Numbered from the stretch's first letter, positions 1 through 7,440 are shown. The stretch: DNA of 64,000 nucleotides from Actinophytocola sp044466355 (GCF_044466355.1 NZ_JBITMQ010000003.1:434001-498000), one strand, 5' to 3'. The notes: generated by a model not told the origin, from the letters alone. Translations and numbers: made by a program.

Positions 1-138
1 CCCGCCAGGACGCGACGGGGTGAGTCGGGGAGGTTGATGTTCACGGACGCGACGGTATGCGGCGGCGGAGCCGACCGAAATGATGTTGACCACAAGGTTT
101 TGCTGTGGAGATCCACAGTTTGTCGACTGTGGAGATCC
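1..138. other. Left-edge intergenic segment with palindromic repeat
   Basis: No gene can be supported here. On the minus strand a GTG at 42-44 opens a reading frame (VNINLPDSPRRVLAG) that runs off the left edge, but it has no visible ribosome binding site, so a gene start there is only a possibility. At 103-118 lies a palindrome with arms CTGTGGA/TCCACAG, and its left part CTGTGGAGATCC recurs directly at 127-138. This sits just beyond the stop of the minus-strand peptidase gene, so it may work as a terminator or a protein-binding site. Confidence 0.35.
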
Positions 139-1308
139 TCAATCGGCCAGTACCGCGGGCAGCGACGTGAAGAACTCGGCGGCCCGCTCCAGCGCGAGCA
201 CGTCGACGCGCTCGTCCGTCTGGTGCGCGAGGTTCGGGTCGCCCGGGCCGCACAGGAGGGTGGGTACTCCGGTGGCTGGTTGCAGGATGGAACCGTCCGA
301 GAAGTAGCTCACGCCACGGACCGCGGCGGGCCGGCCCAGCACGGTGTCGAGCACTCCGGTGGCGGCCCGCACGAGGGGTTCGTCGAGGGACGTGCCGACG
401 GCCGGGTAGTCACCCGTGACCGTCATGCGCGCCCGGAAGCCCGCATGGGTGGCGCCGAGTTCGTCGAGCAGTCGCTCGACGCGGGCCACCAGGGCCGGGT
501 GTTCGATGCCGGGCACCGTCCGCACGTCCACGCGGGCGGTGCACTGGTCGGGAACGATGTTCACGACCGAGCCGCCTTCGATCGTGCCGACGTTGAGCGT
601 GGCGCCGCCGAGCAGCGTGTGCGCCGGCAGTTCGGCGTCGAGCGTGCCCAGGCGTGCCAGCAGGCACATCATGTGCGTGATGGCGTTGACGCCCTGGTCG
701 GGCATGGCGCCGTGCGCGGCCCGGCCATACGTCGTGAACTCCAGGAACAGCGCCCCCTTGTGGGCGACCACGAGGTCCAGGTCCGTCGGTTCGGCGATCA
801 CCAGGTTCGCGACGCCCGCCATCGCACCGGCGTCCAGAGCGGCGCGTGCGCCCGCGCAGTCGACCTCTTCGCCAACGGTGCCGAGGAAGTGCACGTCTCC
901 GGGCAGTGCCGCGCCCGCACGGGCGAGGGTGGCCATGCCGACGATCATGGCGGCGAGGCCGCCCTTCATGTCGACGGCTCCGCGGCCCCACAGCACGCCG
1001 TCGTCGTCCACCTCCGCGGCGTGGGGCGGCCGGGTCCATGGCGAGGAGCCCAGCGGCACGGTGTCGAAGTGCCCGCAGTACATGAGCGGAGCCCGTGCAC
1101 CCGTGCCCGGGAGCACCAGGTGCAGGTTGGCGCGGCCGTCGTCGAGAGGGGACAGGTGCCCGTCGAGCCCGAAGCGTTTTCCGTACGCCAGAGCCACTTC
1201 CGCGGCCGCCAGTTCGTTGCCCGGCGGGTTCACCGTGTCCACCCGGAGGAGCTCACGCGTGAGTTCGAGTACTTCGCGACGGTCCGGTGAGATCAGCACG
1301 TACCCCAC
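139..1308 (-). CDS. M20 family metallopeptidase (ArgE/DapE/acetylornithine-deacetylase-like)
   Basis: A 389-residue zinc-dependent amidohydrolase or peptidase of the M20 family, predicted to be cytosolic. The metal and catalytic motifs are visible: CGHFDTVP (His80, Asp82), the GRGAVDMKGG block with Asp113, and the GEE pair near residues 147-148 that includes the general-base glutamate. A dimerisation-type lid region follows and a late LAHQTDERV histidine completes the site. Length is normal for the family. The start is a GTG at 1308 with no clear Shine-Dalgarno, which suggests leaderless translation; a GTG three codons in is an alternative. It is divergent from the MocR-type regulator across an inverted repeat, so it is a likely target of that regulator. 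The substrate (N-acyl amino acid or dipeptide) cannot be told from sequence. Confidence 0.88.
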   Translation of the reverse strand: MGYVLISPDRREVLELTRELLRVDTVNPPGNELAAAEVALAYGKRFGLDGHLSPLDDGRANLHLVLPGTGARAPLMYCGHFDTVPLGSSPWTRPPHAAEVDDDGVLWGRGAVDMKGGLAAMIVGMATLARAGAALPGDVHFLGTVGEEVDCAGARAALDAGAMAGVANLVIAEPTDLDLVVAHKGALFLEFTTYGRAAHGAMPDQGVNAITHMMCLLARLGTLDAELPAHTLLGGATLNVGTIEGGSVVNIVPDQCTARVDVRTVPGIEHPALVARVERLLDELGATHAGFRARMTVTGDYPAVGTSLDEPLVRAATGVLDTVLGRPAAVRGVSYFSDGSILQPATGVPTLLCGPGDPNLAHQTDERVDVLALERAAEFFTSLPAVLAD

Positions 1309-1315
1309 TGTGACA

Positions 1316-1345
1316 AACTTGGCTGGCTCTGAACACAGCCAAGTT
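1316..1345. promoter_or_regulatory. Inverted-repeat operator between M20 peptidase and MocR regulator
   Basis: AACTTGGCTG at 1316-1325 is mirrored exactly by CAGCCAAGTT at 1336-1345 with a 10-bp spacer, so the arm centres are two helical turns apart. It fills the short gap between the divergent starts at 1308 and 1361. A two-half-site dimeric regulator is expected to bind; the adjacent MocR/GntR-type gene is the obvious candidate. The role is inferred from position and symmetry. Confidence 0.65.
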
Positions 1346-1360
1346 GGAGGTGTTGGCCGG

Positions 1361-2746
1361 ATGGGCCCGGACCGGCTGGCGACGCTGCTGGAGCCGTGGC
1401 TGGGCAGTGGTGTTCCCGTCTACGTCGCCGTTTCCGCCGGGGTCCGCGGCCTCGCACTCGACGGCCGGCTGCCGGTCGGCACGCGGCTGCCGTCGGAGCG
1501 CGCCCTGGCCGCGGCCCTGAACGTGAACCGGACGACGGTGAGCGCCGCGTACAACGTCCTGCGGCAGGAGCGCTACCTGCGCAGCGCGCACGGCGCGGGC
1601 AGCCGGATCAGCCTGCCGACGACACCCGCCCAACGACCGGACAGCCGGCCGGGAGAACCTCGCGAGGTCCTCGATCTCACGGTGGCCGCACTGCCCGCGC
1701 CCGGCCAACTGCCCGGCGCGGCGCGGGCGGCCGCGGCGGACCTCTCGGCGCAGCTCGCCGGCCACGGTCTGCACCCGTTCGGCCTGCCCGCGCTGAGAGC
1801 GGCGGTGGCCAGGCACCTCACCGGCCGGGGCCTCGCGACCGACGCCGAGCAGATCCTCGTGACCAGCGGTGTCCTGCAGGGCTGGAACCTCCTGCTGCGC
1901 GCGCTGAGCCGCCCAGGTGCTCCGGTGCTGGTGGAACAACCCACGTACCCGGCCGTTCTCGACGCCGTGCGCGCCCACCACCTGCACCCGGTCGCCCTCC
2001 CGGTCACGGCCACCGGTTGGGACCGCCCCGCCGCGGGTGTGCCGCTGGCCCACCTCACCCCGGACGGACAGAACCCCACCGGACGGGTCGCCGACGAAGC
2101 GGCCCGCGAACAGGTGCTCGGCGGCCTGCGGGACGCGGTCGTCGCGGTCGACGAGACGTTCGCCGATCTGGTGCTGGACGGCCCCGCGCCAACGCCGTGC
2201 GCCGTCCTGCGCCAGGACGTCGTCACCCTCGGCTCGATGAACAAGGCGTTCTGGGCGGGGCTGCGCATCGGCTGGGTACGTGCCGACCCGGAGCTCCTCG
2301 CCCGGCTGGCGCAGGAGCGTGCCTCCGCCGACCTCGGCAGTCCGGTCCTGGACCAGCTGGTCGCGGTTCGGCTCCTCGCCGACGCCGACGCCATCCTCGC
2401 CGAACGCCGAGACCACCTGCGCCGCTCCCGCGCCGCCCTGGAGCAGGCCCTGCGCGACCGGCTGCCGGACTGGCGCTGGTCCTCCCCGAGAGCCGGCATG
2501 GCGCTGTGGGTAGAACTGCCCCACCCCAGCGCGACGCGCATCGCGTCGGTGGCGCTCGACCTCGGGCTTCGTCTCACCCCGGGGCCCCGGTTCACCGTGG
2601 ACGGGACCGCGGACCGGTGGCTCCGGCTGCCCTTCACGCTGACCGCCCACCAGGCCGACACCGTCGTCGGCCTGCTCCGGCAAGCCGCGCTCCGGTCCAC
2701 CTCGCCGTCGAGCCGGGACCTGCACGTCTCCCGCTGGACGGTCTGA
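1361..2746 (+). CDS. MocR-type regulator (GntR HTH fused to PLP aminotransferase-like domain)
   Basis: A 461-residue MocR/PdxR-type transcription factor. The N-terminal winged helix is seen in LPSERALAAALNVNRT and the following TTVSAAYNVL segment (about residues 45-70). The rest is a fold-type I aminotransferase domain, with GLPALRAAVARHL, the AHLTPDGQNPTGR region and the PLP lysine in SMNKAFWAGLRIGW. ATG at 1361 was chosen because it follows GGAGG (1346-1350) at good spacing and gives a standard N-terminus. Such proteins use PLP or an amino-acid adduct as effector and usually control a neighbouring divergent gene, here the M20 peptidase. The effector is unknown. Confidence 0.88.
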   Translation: MGPDRLATLLEPWLGSGVPVYVAVSAGVRGLALDGRLPVGTRLPSERALAAALNVNRTTVSAAYNVLRQERYLRSAHGAGSRISLPTTPAQRPDSRPGEPREVLDLTVAALPAPGQLPGAARAAAADLSAQLAGHGLHPFGLPALRAAVARHLTGRGLATDAEQILVTSGVLQGWNLLLRALSRPGAPVLVEQPTYPAVLDAVRAHHLHPVALPVTATGWDRPAAGVPLAHLTPDGQNPTGRVADEAAREQVLGGLRDAVVAVDETFADLVLDGPAPTPCAVLRQDVVTLGSMNKAFWAGLRIGWVRADPELLARLAQERASADLGSPVLDQLVAVRLLADADAILAERRDHLRRSRAALEQALRDRLPDWRWSSPRAGMALWVELPHPSATRIASVALDLGLRLTPGPRFTVDGTADRWLRLPFTLTAHQADTVVGLLRQAALRSTSPSSRDLHVSRWTV

Positions 2747-2793
2747 GCCGCCACGCGGGTCGCGCTGAACCCAGGTGCGTTCGACGCGGTCCG

Positions 2794-2952
2794 TCAGCGT
2801 CGGGTGTGGTGGTCGAGGACCGCGGTCACCAGTGCGCGGGTGGCGGTCGGTGGGCCGTCGGCGCCCATGGCCTGTGCTGTGCTGTTGGTGCCTTCCCAGA
2901 TGATCGACAGCTGGTCGGCGAGCTCCTCGGGCCGGGCCACGTCGAGCTGTCC
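2794..2952 (-). pseudogene. TetR regulator remnant (C-terminal end only)
   Basis: Reading the minus strand from about 2952 to the TGA at 2794-2796 gives about 50 residues (LDVARPEELADQL, then SIIWEGTNSTAQAMG, then ATRALVTAVLDHHTRR) that look like the ligand-domain end of a TetR-family repressor. The DNA-binding domain and most of the ligand domain are missing: just beyond about 2950 the DNA reads as short-chain dehydrogenase on the other strand, and the minus frame soon meets a stop. It is best read as the surviving tail of a regulator that was divergent from the adjacent SDR gene, before a deletion joined the two. Confidence 0.7.
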
Positions 2953-3663
2953 GGTCGTGCCGTCGCCGAACGGCTGGCCGAGGACGGCGCTGGTGGCGGT
3001 GCACTACGGCACCAACAAGGCCGCCGCGCTGGACACCGTCGCCGCCATCGAGGCGGCAGGCGGCCACGCGTTCCCGGTGGAGGCGGACCTGGCCCGGCCC
3101 GATGGTGTCGACCTGCTGGTCGGCAGGCTCACAGACGGGCTCGCCGGGCGGGGTCTCGACGTGCTCGTCAACAACGCCGCGGTGTTCGGGCCGAGGACCG
3201 ACGCGTCCGAGGACGAGTTCGACCGGGTGTTCGGGTGAACGTGCGCGCGCCGTTCTTCATCATCCAGAAGGCGTTGCCGCTGCTCGCCGACGGCGCCCGG
3301 ATCGTGAACGTCTCGTCGGGGGGCACCTGGTTCGCCATTCCCGAGGCGGTCTACGCGATGACGAAGGGCGCGCTGAACGTGCTCGGCCGCTCGCTCACGA
3401 ACACGTTGGGGGACAGGGGGATCACCGTGAACACGATCTCGCAGGGCATCACCCGCAGCGACATGAACGCCTGGCTGGACGACCTGCCCGGCGCGGCGGA
3501 CGGCGTCGCGGACATCGTCGCTCTCGGCCGGGTCGGAGTCCCGGTGGACATCGCCGACGCGGTCGCGTTCTTCTCCTCGTCGGACAGCAGGTGGGTGACC
3601 GGGCAGGTGCTCGACGTCAACGGCGGTCTCTACCTGGGGCCGAAGGCCGCACTGCACGCGTGA
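2953..3663 (+). pseudogene. Short-chain dehydrogenase/reductase, 5'-truncated with two frame breaks
   Basis: Classical SDR sequence is recognisable but split over two frames: GRAVAERLAEDGA (2953-2991), then LVAVHYGTNKAAAL to EFDRVF (about 2990-3232), then VNVRAPFFIIQKAL to the end at 3663. Restoring 2 nt near 2989 and 1 nt near 3233 gives a continuous protein, so the two losses cancel in net frame but break the middle. The first beta-alpha unit with the TGxxxGIG cofactor motif is absent. The LVNNAA motif, the Tyr-x-x-x-Lys site (VYAMTKGALN) and the C-terminal GQVLDVNGG are present. With the head-to-head junction to a TetR tail, this is a dead gene rather than only sequencing error, although the small frame breaks alone could be errors. 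Confidence 0.82.
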
Positions 3664-3784
3664 GGAGGTCCCGGAAAAAAATCCTGGAGAAGGTTCGCGG
3701 CCGTGTCGATCGGCGTGCCGTCCCGTTCGACCTGGGGGTGAGAGCCGAGGCAGAGAGCCTCGCACCAGAGTTTGGGAGCACGCC

Positions 3785-4171
3785 ATGACGAGCATCTTCG
3801 TGAACCTGCCGGTCGCCGACGTCGCCGCCGCGCGGGCGTTCTACACCGGCCTCGGCTACACGGCCAACGAGCAGTACTCCGGCGACCAGTCGGCGTGCAT
3901 GGTCCTCAACGACGCCGTCAACGCGATGCTGATGTCCGAGACCCACTTCCGTGAGTTCATCGACAAGGACATCGCCGACACCCGCAAGACCACCGGCGCG
4001 ATCTTCGCCCTGAACGTCGCGAGCCGCGCCGAGGTCGACGAGGTGGCGGACAAGGCACTGGCACTGGGCGGCTCCGAGCCGAAGCCGCCGCAGGACCACG
4101 GGTTCATGTACGTGCGCACCTTCGCCGACCTGGACGGGCACCACTGGGAGCTCGCCACCTTCGCAGGCTGA
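3785..4171 (+). CDS. VOC family protein (glyoxalase/bleomycin-resistance fold)
   Basis: A 128-residue vicinal-oxygen-chelate protein. Family features are the opening MTSIFVNLPVADVAAARAF with the FYTGLGYT motif, and the closing YVRTFADLDGHHWEL. It resembles the actinobacterial small VOC group often labelled lactoylglutathione lyase-like, in which the reaction is not established. ATG at 3785 is preceded by GGGAG at 3775-3779. It lies after the dead SDR gene and is followed by a hairpin at 4205-4233, so it is probably transcribed alone. It could bind a metal and a small molecule or act as an antibiotic-binding protein. Confidence 0.85.
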   Translation: MTSIFVNLPVADVAAARAFYTGLGYTANEQYSGDQSACMVLNDAVNAMLMSETHFREFIDKDIADTRKTTGAIFALNVASRAEVDEVADKALALGGSEPKPPQDHGFMYVRTFADLDGHHWELATFAG

Positions 4172-4204
4172 AACTCCGGAGTGCCGCTGACTGTGCCGGC
4201 CATC

Positions 4205-4233
4205 GGGCCGCCGGGTGACGACCACGGCGGCCC
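4205..4233 (+). terminator. Hairpin after VOC gene
   Basis: GGGCCGCC (4205-4212) pairs with GGCGGCCC (4226-4233) across a 13-nt loop, 34 bp after the VOC stop codon. There is no T-run, as is usual for actinobacterial terminators. The rest of the gap to 4469 is less GC-rich than its surroundings and serves as a long leader or promoter region for the next gene; a TATA-like GATAAT lies at 4308-4313. Confidence 0.5.
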
Positions 4234-4469
4234 CGGCACACGATTGTCAGGCGCTCCGTAGGTGACGCGTATCCAATCGAGTGACTAATTTCGTCGCTCG
4301 AGAGATTGATAATGCAACCTGGCGACAGCTCGTGCACCGGCTCCTTCTCGCGAGGGTGAAACGTCTGCGCGGTCGACTGAAGAAGTTTCCAAGCCTTTCG
4401 AAATCTTTTCCTGGGGTTCATGCTGGCTGAGCGTTGGGGAAAATCCATGACGTCGAGAAAGGCTTCAAC

Positions 4470-5222
4470 ATGACCACCATCAACTGGAGCGACGGACGGC
4501 TCATCACCCTTGCCGAGGGTGACACCGCGGCCGCGGGCGAGTTGAACGAGGGACAGCTCTACGGCTTCTTCTTCTACAACGCAGCGGAAAACGACGCCAC
4601 CACAACCGTCGAGGTGACCTGGAGCAACAGTCAACCCCCGAAGCCGGTTCCCGTCCACGGAACCACCGCGAACCAGGGTCTCGCGTCGGTCCTGCTGGTC
4701 TCCGGCGACGACACGAACTCCGTCTCCGCCTCGATTGTCAAAGGCAATCCGGGTGCCACCATCCAGGCTTTCGTGTGCAGTGTGAAAATGCCCGTGAACA
4801 CCAGCGGCATCAACAATTTGCAGCTACCCGCCAACGGCCAGCCGCAGCCGTTCCAGCGACTGACCCGGTACTACGACGTGCCCGCCACGCACTGGTACGA
4901 CCTGACGATCGAGAGCGACGTGGACCAGTTCATCGTCGTCCAGTTCACCGAGATGACGGCACAGGTCATCGTCGTGAAGTGTGTCGCCGACCCGAAGGAA
5001 AACGTCTTCGCCGTCGGTGCGGCGGAGAAGAACAAGATGTACACGATCCAGCCCACGCAGAACGAGCGGCTCCAGGTCAACATCCAGGGTGACGGCACCC
5101 AAACCGTCTGGATGAACGCGGACAGCGTGCAGAATTCGCAGAACGCCGCCATTACCCTGCAGTCCCTGGCCCCGAGCACCGGGCGACCCAGGCGGAGCGC
5201 GGACCCGGCACTTCCCGTCTGA
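4470..5222 (+). CDS. Hypothetical protein, beta-strand-rich, no signal peptide
   Basis: A 250-residue protein that I do not recognise. ATG at 4470 was chosen because GAGAAAGG ends eight bases before it; a TTG at 4434 in frame is less likely. The sequence is rich in Thr, Asn, Val and Gln with alternating hydrophobic residues (YGFFFYNAAEN, TIQAFVCSV, QFIVVQFTEM, AQVIVVKCVAD), suggesting two repeated beta-sandwich halves. There is no signal peptide, lipobox or membrane span, so it is cytosolic or exported by another route. Base composition is lower in GC than neighbouring genes, a sign of acquisition or unusual selection. The last about 20 residues (STGRPRRSADPALPV) look low-complexity. Confidence 0.75.
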   Translation: MTTINWSDGRLITLAEGDTAAAGELNEGQLYGFFFYNAAENDATTTVEVTWSNSQPPKPVPVHGTTANQGLASVLLVSGDDTNSVSASIVKGNPGATIQAFVCSVKMPVNTSGINNLQLPANGQPQPFQRLTRYYDVPATHWYDLTIESDVDQFIVVQFTEMTAQVIVVKCVADPKENVFAVGAAEKNKMYTIQPTQNERLQVNIQGDGTQTVWMNADSVQNSQNAAITLQSLAPSTGRPRRSADPALPV

Positions 5223-5296
5223 CCGCCGCACCGTCACCGGCACCAGTCGTGTCCCGGGCACGGCGGGTGCTACGTGCGAAGCTCTGCGACGGATAG

Positions 5297-5523
5297 TCAG
5301 CCCTCGTCGGGGACCAGGCGCAGTGAGATCGAGTTGATGCAGTAGCGCTGGTCGGTGGGGGTGTCGTAGCCCTCGCCCTCGAACACGTGGCCCAGATGGG
5401 AGTGGCAGTTGGCGCACAGGACCTCGACGCGGACCATGCCGAGCGTCCGGTCCTCGCGTTCGATGATCGCCTCACCCGCGAGGGGGCTGAAGAACGACGG
5501 CCAACCGCAATGCGAGTAGTCAT
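5297..5523 (-). pseudogene. msrB C-terminal fragment
   Basis: The minus strand encodes the last about 73 residues of a peptide-methionine (R)-S-oxide reductase: HCGWPSFFSPLAGEA, the CANCHSHLGHVFEGEG zinc loop and the RYCINSISLRLVPDEG tail with the catalytic Cys. The first half, including the first CxxC zinc pair, is absent and the upstream reading frame is unrelated. A block covering about 65 bp of the 3' part is nearly identical to the intact msrB at 6671-7090, while other parts differ more. Homology stops at about 5520, nine bases before a 26-bp inverted repeat. It is not expected to be functional. Confidence 0.8.
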
Positions 5524-5531
5524 GTGACGGT

Positions 5532-5595
5532 GGCTCGACGAGATCGGATCTGCCCGCGTGCGCATGGAGGCGGGCAGATCCGATCTCATCGAGCC
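5532..5595. repeat. 26-bp inverted repeat hairpin at the msrB break point
   Basis: The arm at 5532-5557 (starting GGCTCGACGAGATCGGAT) and the arm at 5570-5595 are reverse complements with a single mismatch, around a 12-nt loop. This is much longer than ordinary terminators in the window. It begins right where homology to msrB ends, so it may be a trace of an insertion or rearrangement, or a very strong terminator for the gene that lies to its right on either strand. No transposase is visible nearby. Confidence 0.75.
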
Positions 5596-5720
5596 TGTCG
5601 AGGGGATCAGCGCCGCGTGTGCGGGAGCGATCAAACCCACGCCAGCCGGGACGGGTGGTGGGATTGGCCCCGCGTGCGTAGGAAACGAGCGACTGTGTGG
5701 AGGACAAATCGTGTAAGCGC

Positions 5721-5749
5721 GGAAACAGTGGGTTCGGGAATGCTATATT
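5721..5749 (+). promoter_or_regulatory. Candidate promoter for the unknown gene at 5763
   Basis: A TATATT hexamer at 5744-5749 stands out in this GC-rich genome, with GGAAAC at 5721-5726 upstream at 17-bp spacing. The -35-like element resembles those of ECF sigma factors. If used, the transcript would start only a few bases before GTG 5763, giving an almost leaderless message. This is inferred from pattern alone. Confidence 0.35.
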
Positions 5750-5762
5750 CGACCTGTCCGAC

Positions 5763-6359
5763 GTGACTGGAATCGGACGCGAGTATCTCGCGATGGCCCA
5801 ATGCGGATGTGTGCGTGAGATGTTCGACCGGTACCCGTATCATTTCCCCATGGTCGAGGAGTGGAGACGAGTCGAGTCAGCCGGCGGGAACTCTTTTCCG
5901 GTGCGCCGCGATAGCCCCCTGGACGCGGCATTCCCCGAGGCCACCGCGCCGACTTCGGATGTGCCCATGACCTGGAGTCTCGGTAGGCTCGGTGACCTTA
6001 TGTGGATGCGTCTACCTGAGGCCCGTCCGTTATTGGCCAAACTTATTACCTCCGAGTTGGAACACGCGATGAATGCGCGTAGCGAGTTGATGTTGTTGGT
6101 CGGCGACATCGTCACAGATGCGTTGTGGCGTCCGCTTATGTGCCCGACATTGGACGACTACCCCCGAACCAGGGATCAGGTAGCGCGGCAGTTCCAAGTG
6201 GTCCGAGAGGGATATCTTGCCGACCATCCAGACCAGGACGCAACACGAGAAATGCTAGTGGACTACGTGTTCTATAATCTTCAGGAGCCAAAATACCTCG
6301 CCATTGTCGAAGAAGTCGACCCCGAACTGGCCGCCCTCATACAATCAGTGATGGGGTAA
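5763..6359 (+). CDS. Hypothetical protein with a TTA codon, atypical base composition
   Basis: A protein of 198 residues from GTG 5763 that I do not recognise; GTG 5697 and ATG 5793 are alternative starts and none has a good ribosome binding site. It looks soluble and helical, with LGRLGDLMWMRLPEA, LAKLITSELEHAMN, RSELMLLVGDIV and VEEVDPELAALIQSVMG. A Cys-rich opening (MAQCGCVREMFDRYP) may be notable. The gene is visibly poorer in GC than its flanks, uses codons rare here (ATT, CTT, AAA) and has a TTA leucine codon at 6030-6032, which would make translation depend on the bldA-type tRNA. It lies between two msrB sequences. Acquisition by transfer is likely. Confidence 0.6.
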   Translation: MTGIGREYLAMAQCGCVREMFDRYPYHFPMVEEWRRVESAGGNSFPVRRDSPLDAAFPEATAPTSDVPMTWSLGRLGDLMWMRLPEARPLLAKLITSELEHAMNARSELMLLVGDIVTDALWRPLMCPTLDDYPRTRDQVARQFQVVREGYLADHPDQDATREMLVDYVFYNLQEPKYLAIVEEVDPELAALIQSVMG

Positions 6360-6670
6360 CTTTGCGGCGGTCGCCTTGGCGGCTCCAGGTGTCCGCGGTC
6401 GTCGGCGACACGGCTCGGCGTGGGCGGTTGAACGTTGCTGGCGCGAGCGCTTCCGCGCGGGTCTTTACCGGGTTTGAGGTGGGAGTCTTCGGCTCGACGA
6501 TGATGTGATCAAGATCGACCGGCGTAGGAAGGCCGATCTTGGGTTTGGCGTCGTGACGCTCGATGGGAGCATCGTCGTCGAGACACGATGTGTATCGATC
6601 TAGGCGTTGCGCTGCAGATCCGCTGCGGCCGAGGGGCATGGCCGCAGCGGGCAAGGACGGTTGGCTGGGC
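6360..6670. other. Intergenic stretch without a supported gene
   Basis: About 310 bp between the unknown gene and msrB. A minus-strand frame (start 6654, stop just beyond 6337) is open for 105 codons but shows no family resemblance, low-complexity N-terminal residues and antisense overlap with the end of the upstream gene, so I do not call it. A small hairpin with AAGATCGACC (6511-6520) and GGCCGATCTT (6531-6540) is present, with one mismatch. Composition is intermediate between the low-GC gene and the normal background. Confidence 0.4.
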
Positions 6671-7090
6671 TTAACCCTCGTCGGGGACCAGTCGCAGGGA
6701 GATCGAGTTGATGCAGTAGCGCTGGTCGGTGGGGGTGTCGTAGCCCTCGCCCTCGAACACGTGACCCAGGTGGCTGTGGCACGTGGCGCAGGTCACTTCG
6801 ATCCTCACCATGCCGAGGCTGCGGTCCTCTCGTAGGATCACCGCGTCCGAAGTTCGTGCGGCATAGAACGATGGCCAACCGCAATGCGAGTCGAACTTGG
6901 TGTCGCTGCGGAAGAGTTCCGCGCCGCAGGCCCGGCACTCGTACACGCCGGTGGTCTTGGTGTCGGTGTACTCGCCGGTCCACGGGCGTTCGGTGCCCGC
7001 CTGGCGCAGCACCGCGAACTCCTCCGGCGTGAGCTGGGCACGCCACTCCTGCTCCGACTTCACCACATGCGGCTGCTGCTCGGTTTCCAT
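6671..7090 (-). CDS. msrB: Peptide-methionine (R)-S-oxide reductase MsrB
   Basis: A 139-residue enzyme that reduces the R form of methionine sulfoxide in proteins, using thioredoxin. The structural zinc is held by Cys52/Cys55 (ECRAC) and Cys101/Cys104 (CATCH). The HCGWPSF motif is at about 69-75, and the catalytic Cys126 lies in RYCINS. ATG at 7090 was chosen because it gives the standard MsrB N-terminus; extending to 7150 adds residues overlapping the next gene. It is followed by no obvious terminator. A C-terminal duplicate lies 1.4 kb downstream on the same strand. It is transcribed with or just after the small membrane protein gene at 7111. Confidence 0.95.
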   Translation of the reverse strand: METEQQPHVVKSEQEWRAQLTPEEFAVLRQAGTERPWTGEYTDTKTTGVYECRACGAELFRSDTKFDSHCGWPSFYAARTSDAVILREDRSLGMVRIEVTCATCHSHLGHVFEGEGYDTPTDQRYCINSISLRLVPDEG

Positions 7091-7110
7091 ACCGTCCAAA
7101 CTACGCGTCG

Positions 7111-7422
7111 CTAGAACAACGTGGTGACCACGAAGACGAGCGCGTCCCACGCGGTGATCGTCACACCGAGCAGGATGAGCAGCACGAGGATGACGGCCAT
7201 CAGCTTGTAGTGGCCGCCGAGGCGGTTGGCGGAGTCGGCGAAGTCACCGACGTCCGACAGGTAGCCCTCAACGGTGTAGCTCGGCCGCACCCGCTGCTGG
7301 CGCTCGAGGTGCTCGGCGAACGCCTGCGCCTCGGGGTCGTTGGGATCGAGGCCGATCAACTCGTCCTCGAACTGAGCCGTCCGCCTCTTCTCCGGGTCGT
7401 CCGGGTACGCGGTGGCCGCCAT
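7111..7422 (-). CDS. Small tail-anchored membrane protein
   Basis: A 103-residue protein with a charged, acidic N-terminal part (DDPEKRRTAQFEDELIGLD) and one strong hydrophobic span near the C-terminus (about residues 74-97, LMAVILVLLILLGVTITAW). The span lacks a cleavable signal, so the protein should be anchored with its N-terminus in the cytosol. It lies between hisS and msrB on the same strand, starting 18 bp after the hisS stop, and may share their transcript. I do not recognise the family and its function is unknown. Confidence 0.7.
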   Translation of the reverse strand: MAATAYPDDPEKRRTAQFEDELIGLDPNDPEAQAFAEHLERQQRVRPSYTVEGYLSDVGDFADSANRLGGHYKLMAVILVLLILLGVTITAWDALVFVVTTLF

Positions 7423-7440
7423 GATCCCACCGTAACCTCT

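Noticed and set aside
416..1300. Long plus-strand open frame over the M20 peptidase, continuous with the MocR gene
   Set aside because: It is Arg/Pro/Ser-rich without family resemblance and is antisense to a clear enzyme. GC-rich DNA keeps such frames open by chance. The MocR start at 1361 fits a ribosome binding site and the domain boundary.
6337..6654. Minus-strand 105-codon frame between the unknown gene and msrB
   Set aside because: No ribosome binding site, no recognisable motif, and its end lies antisense to the upstream gene. A transposase remnant was considered but no DDE or HTH pattern is seen.
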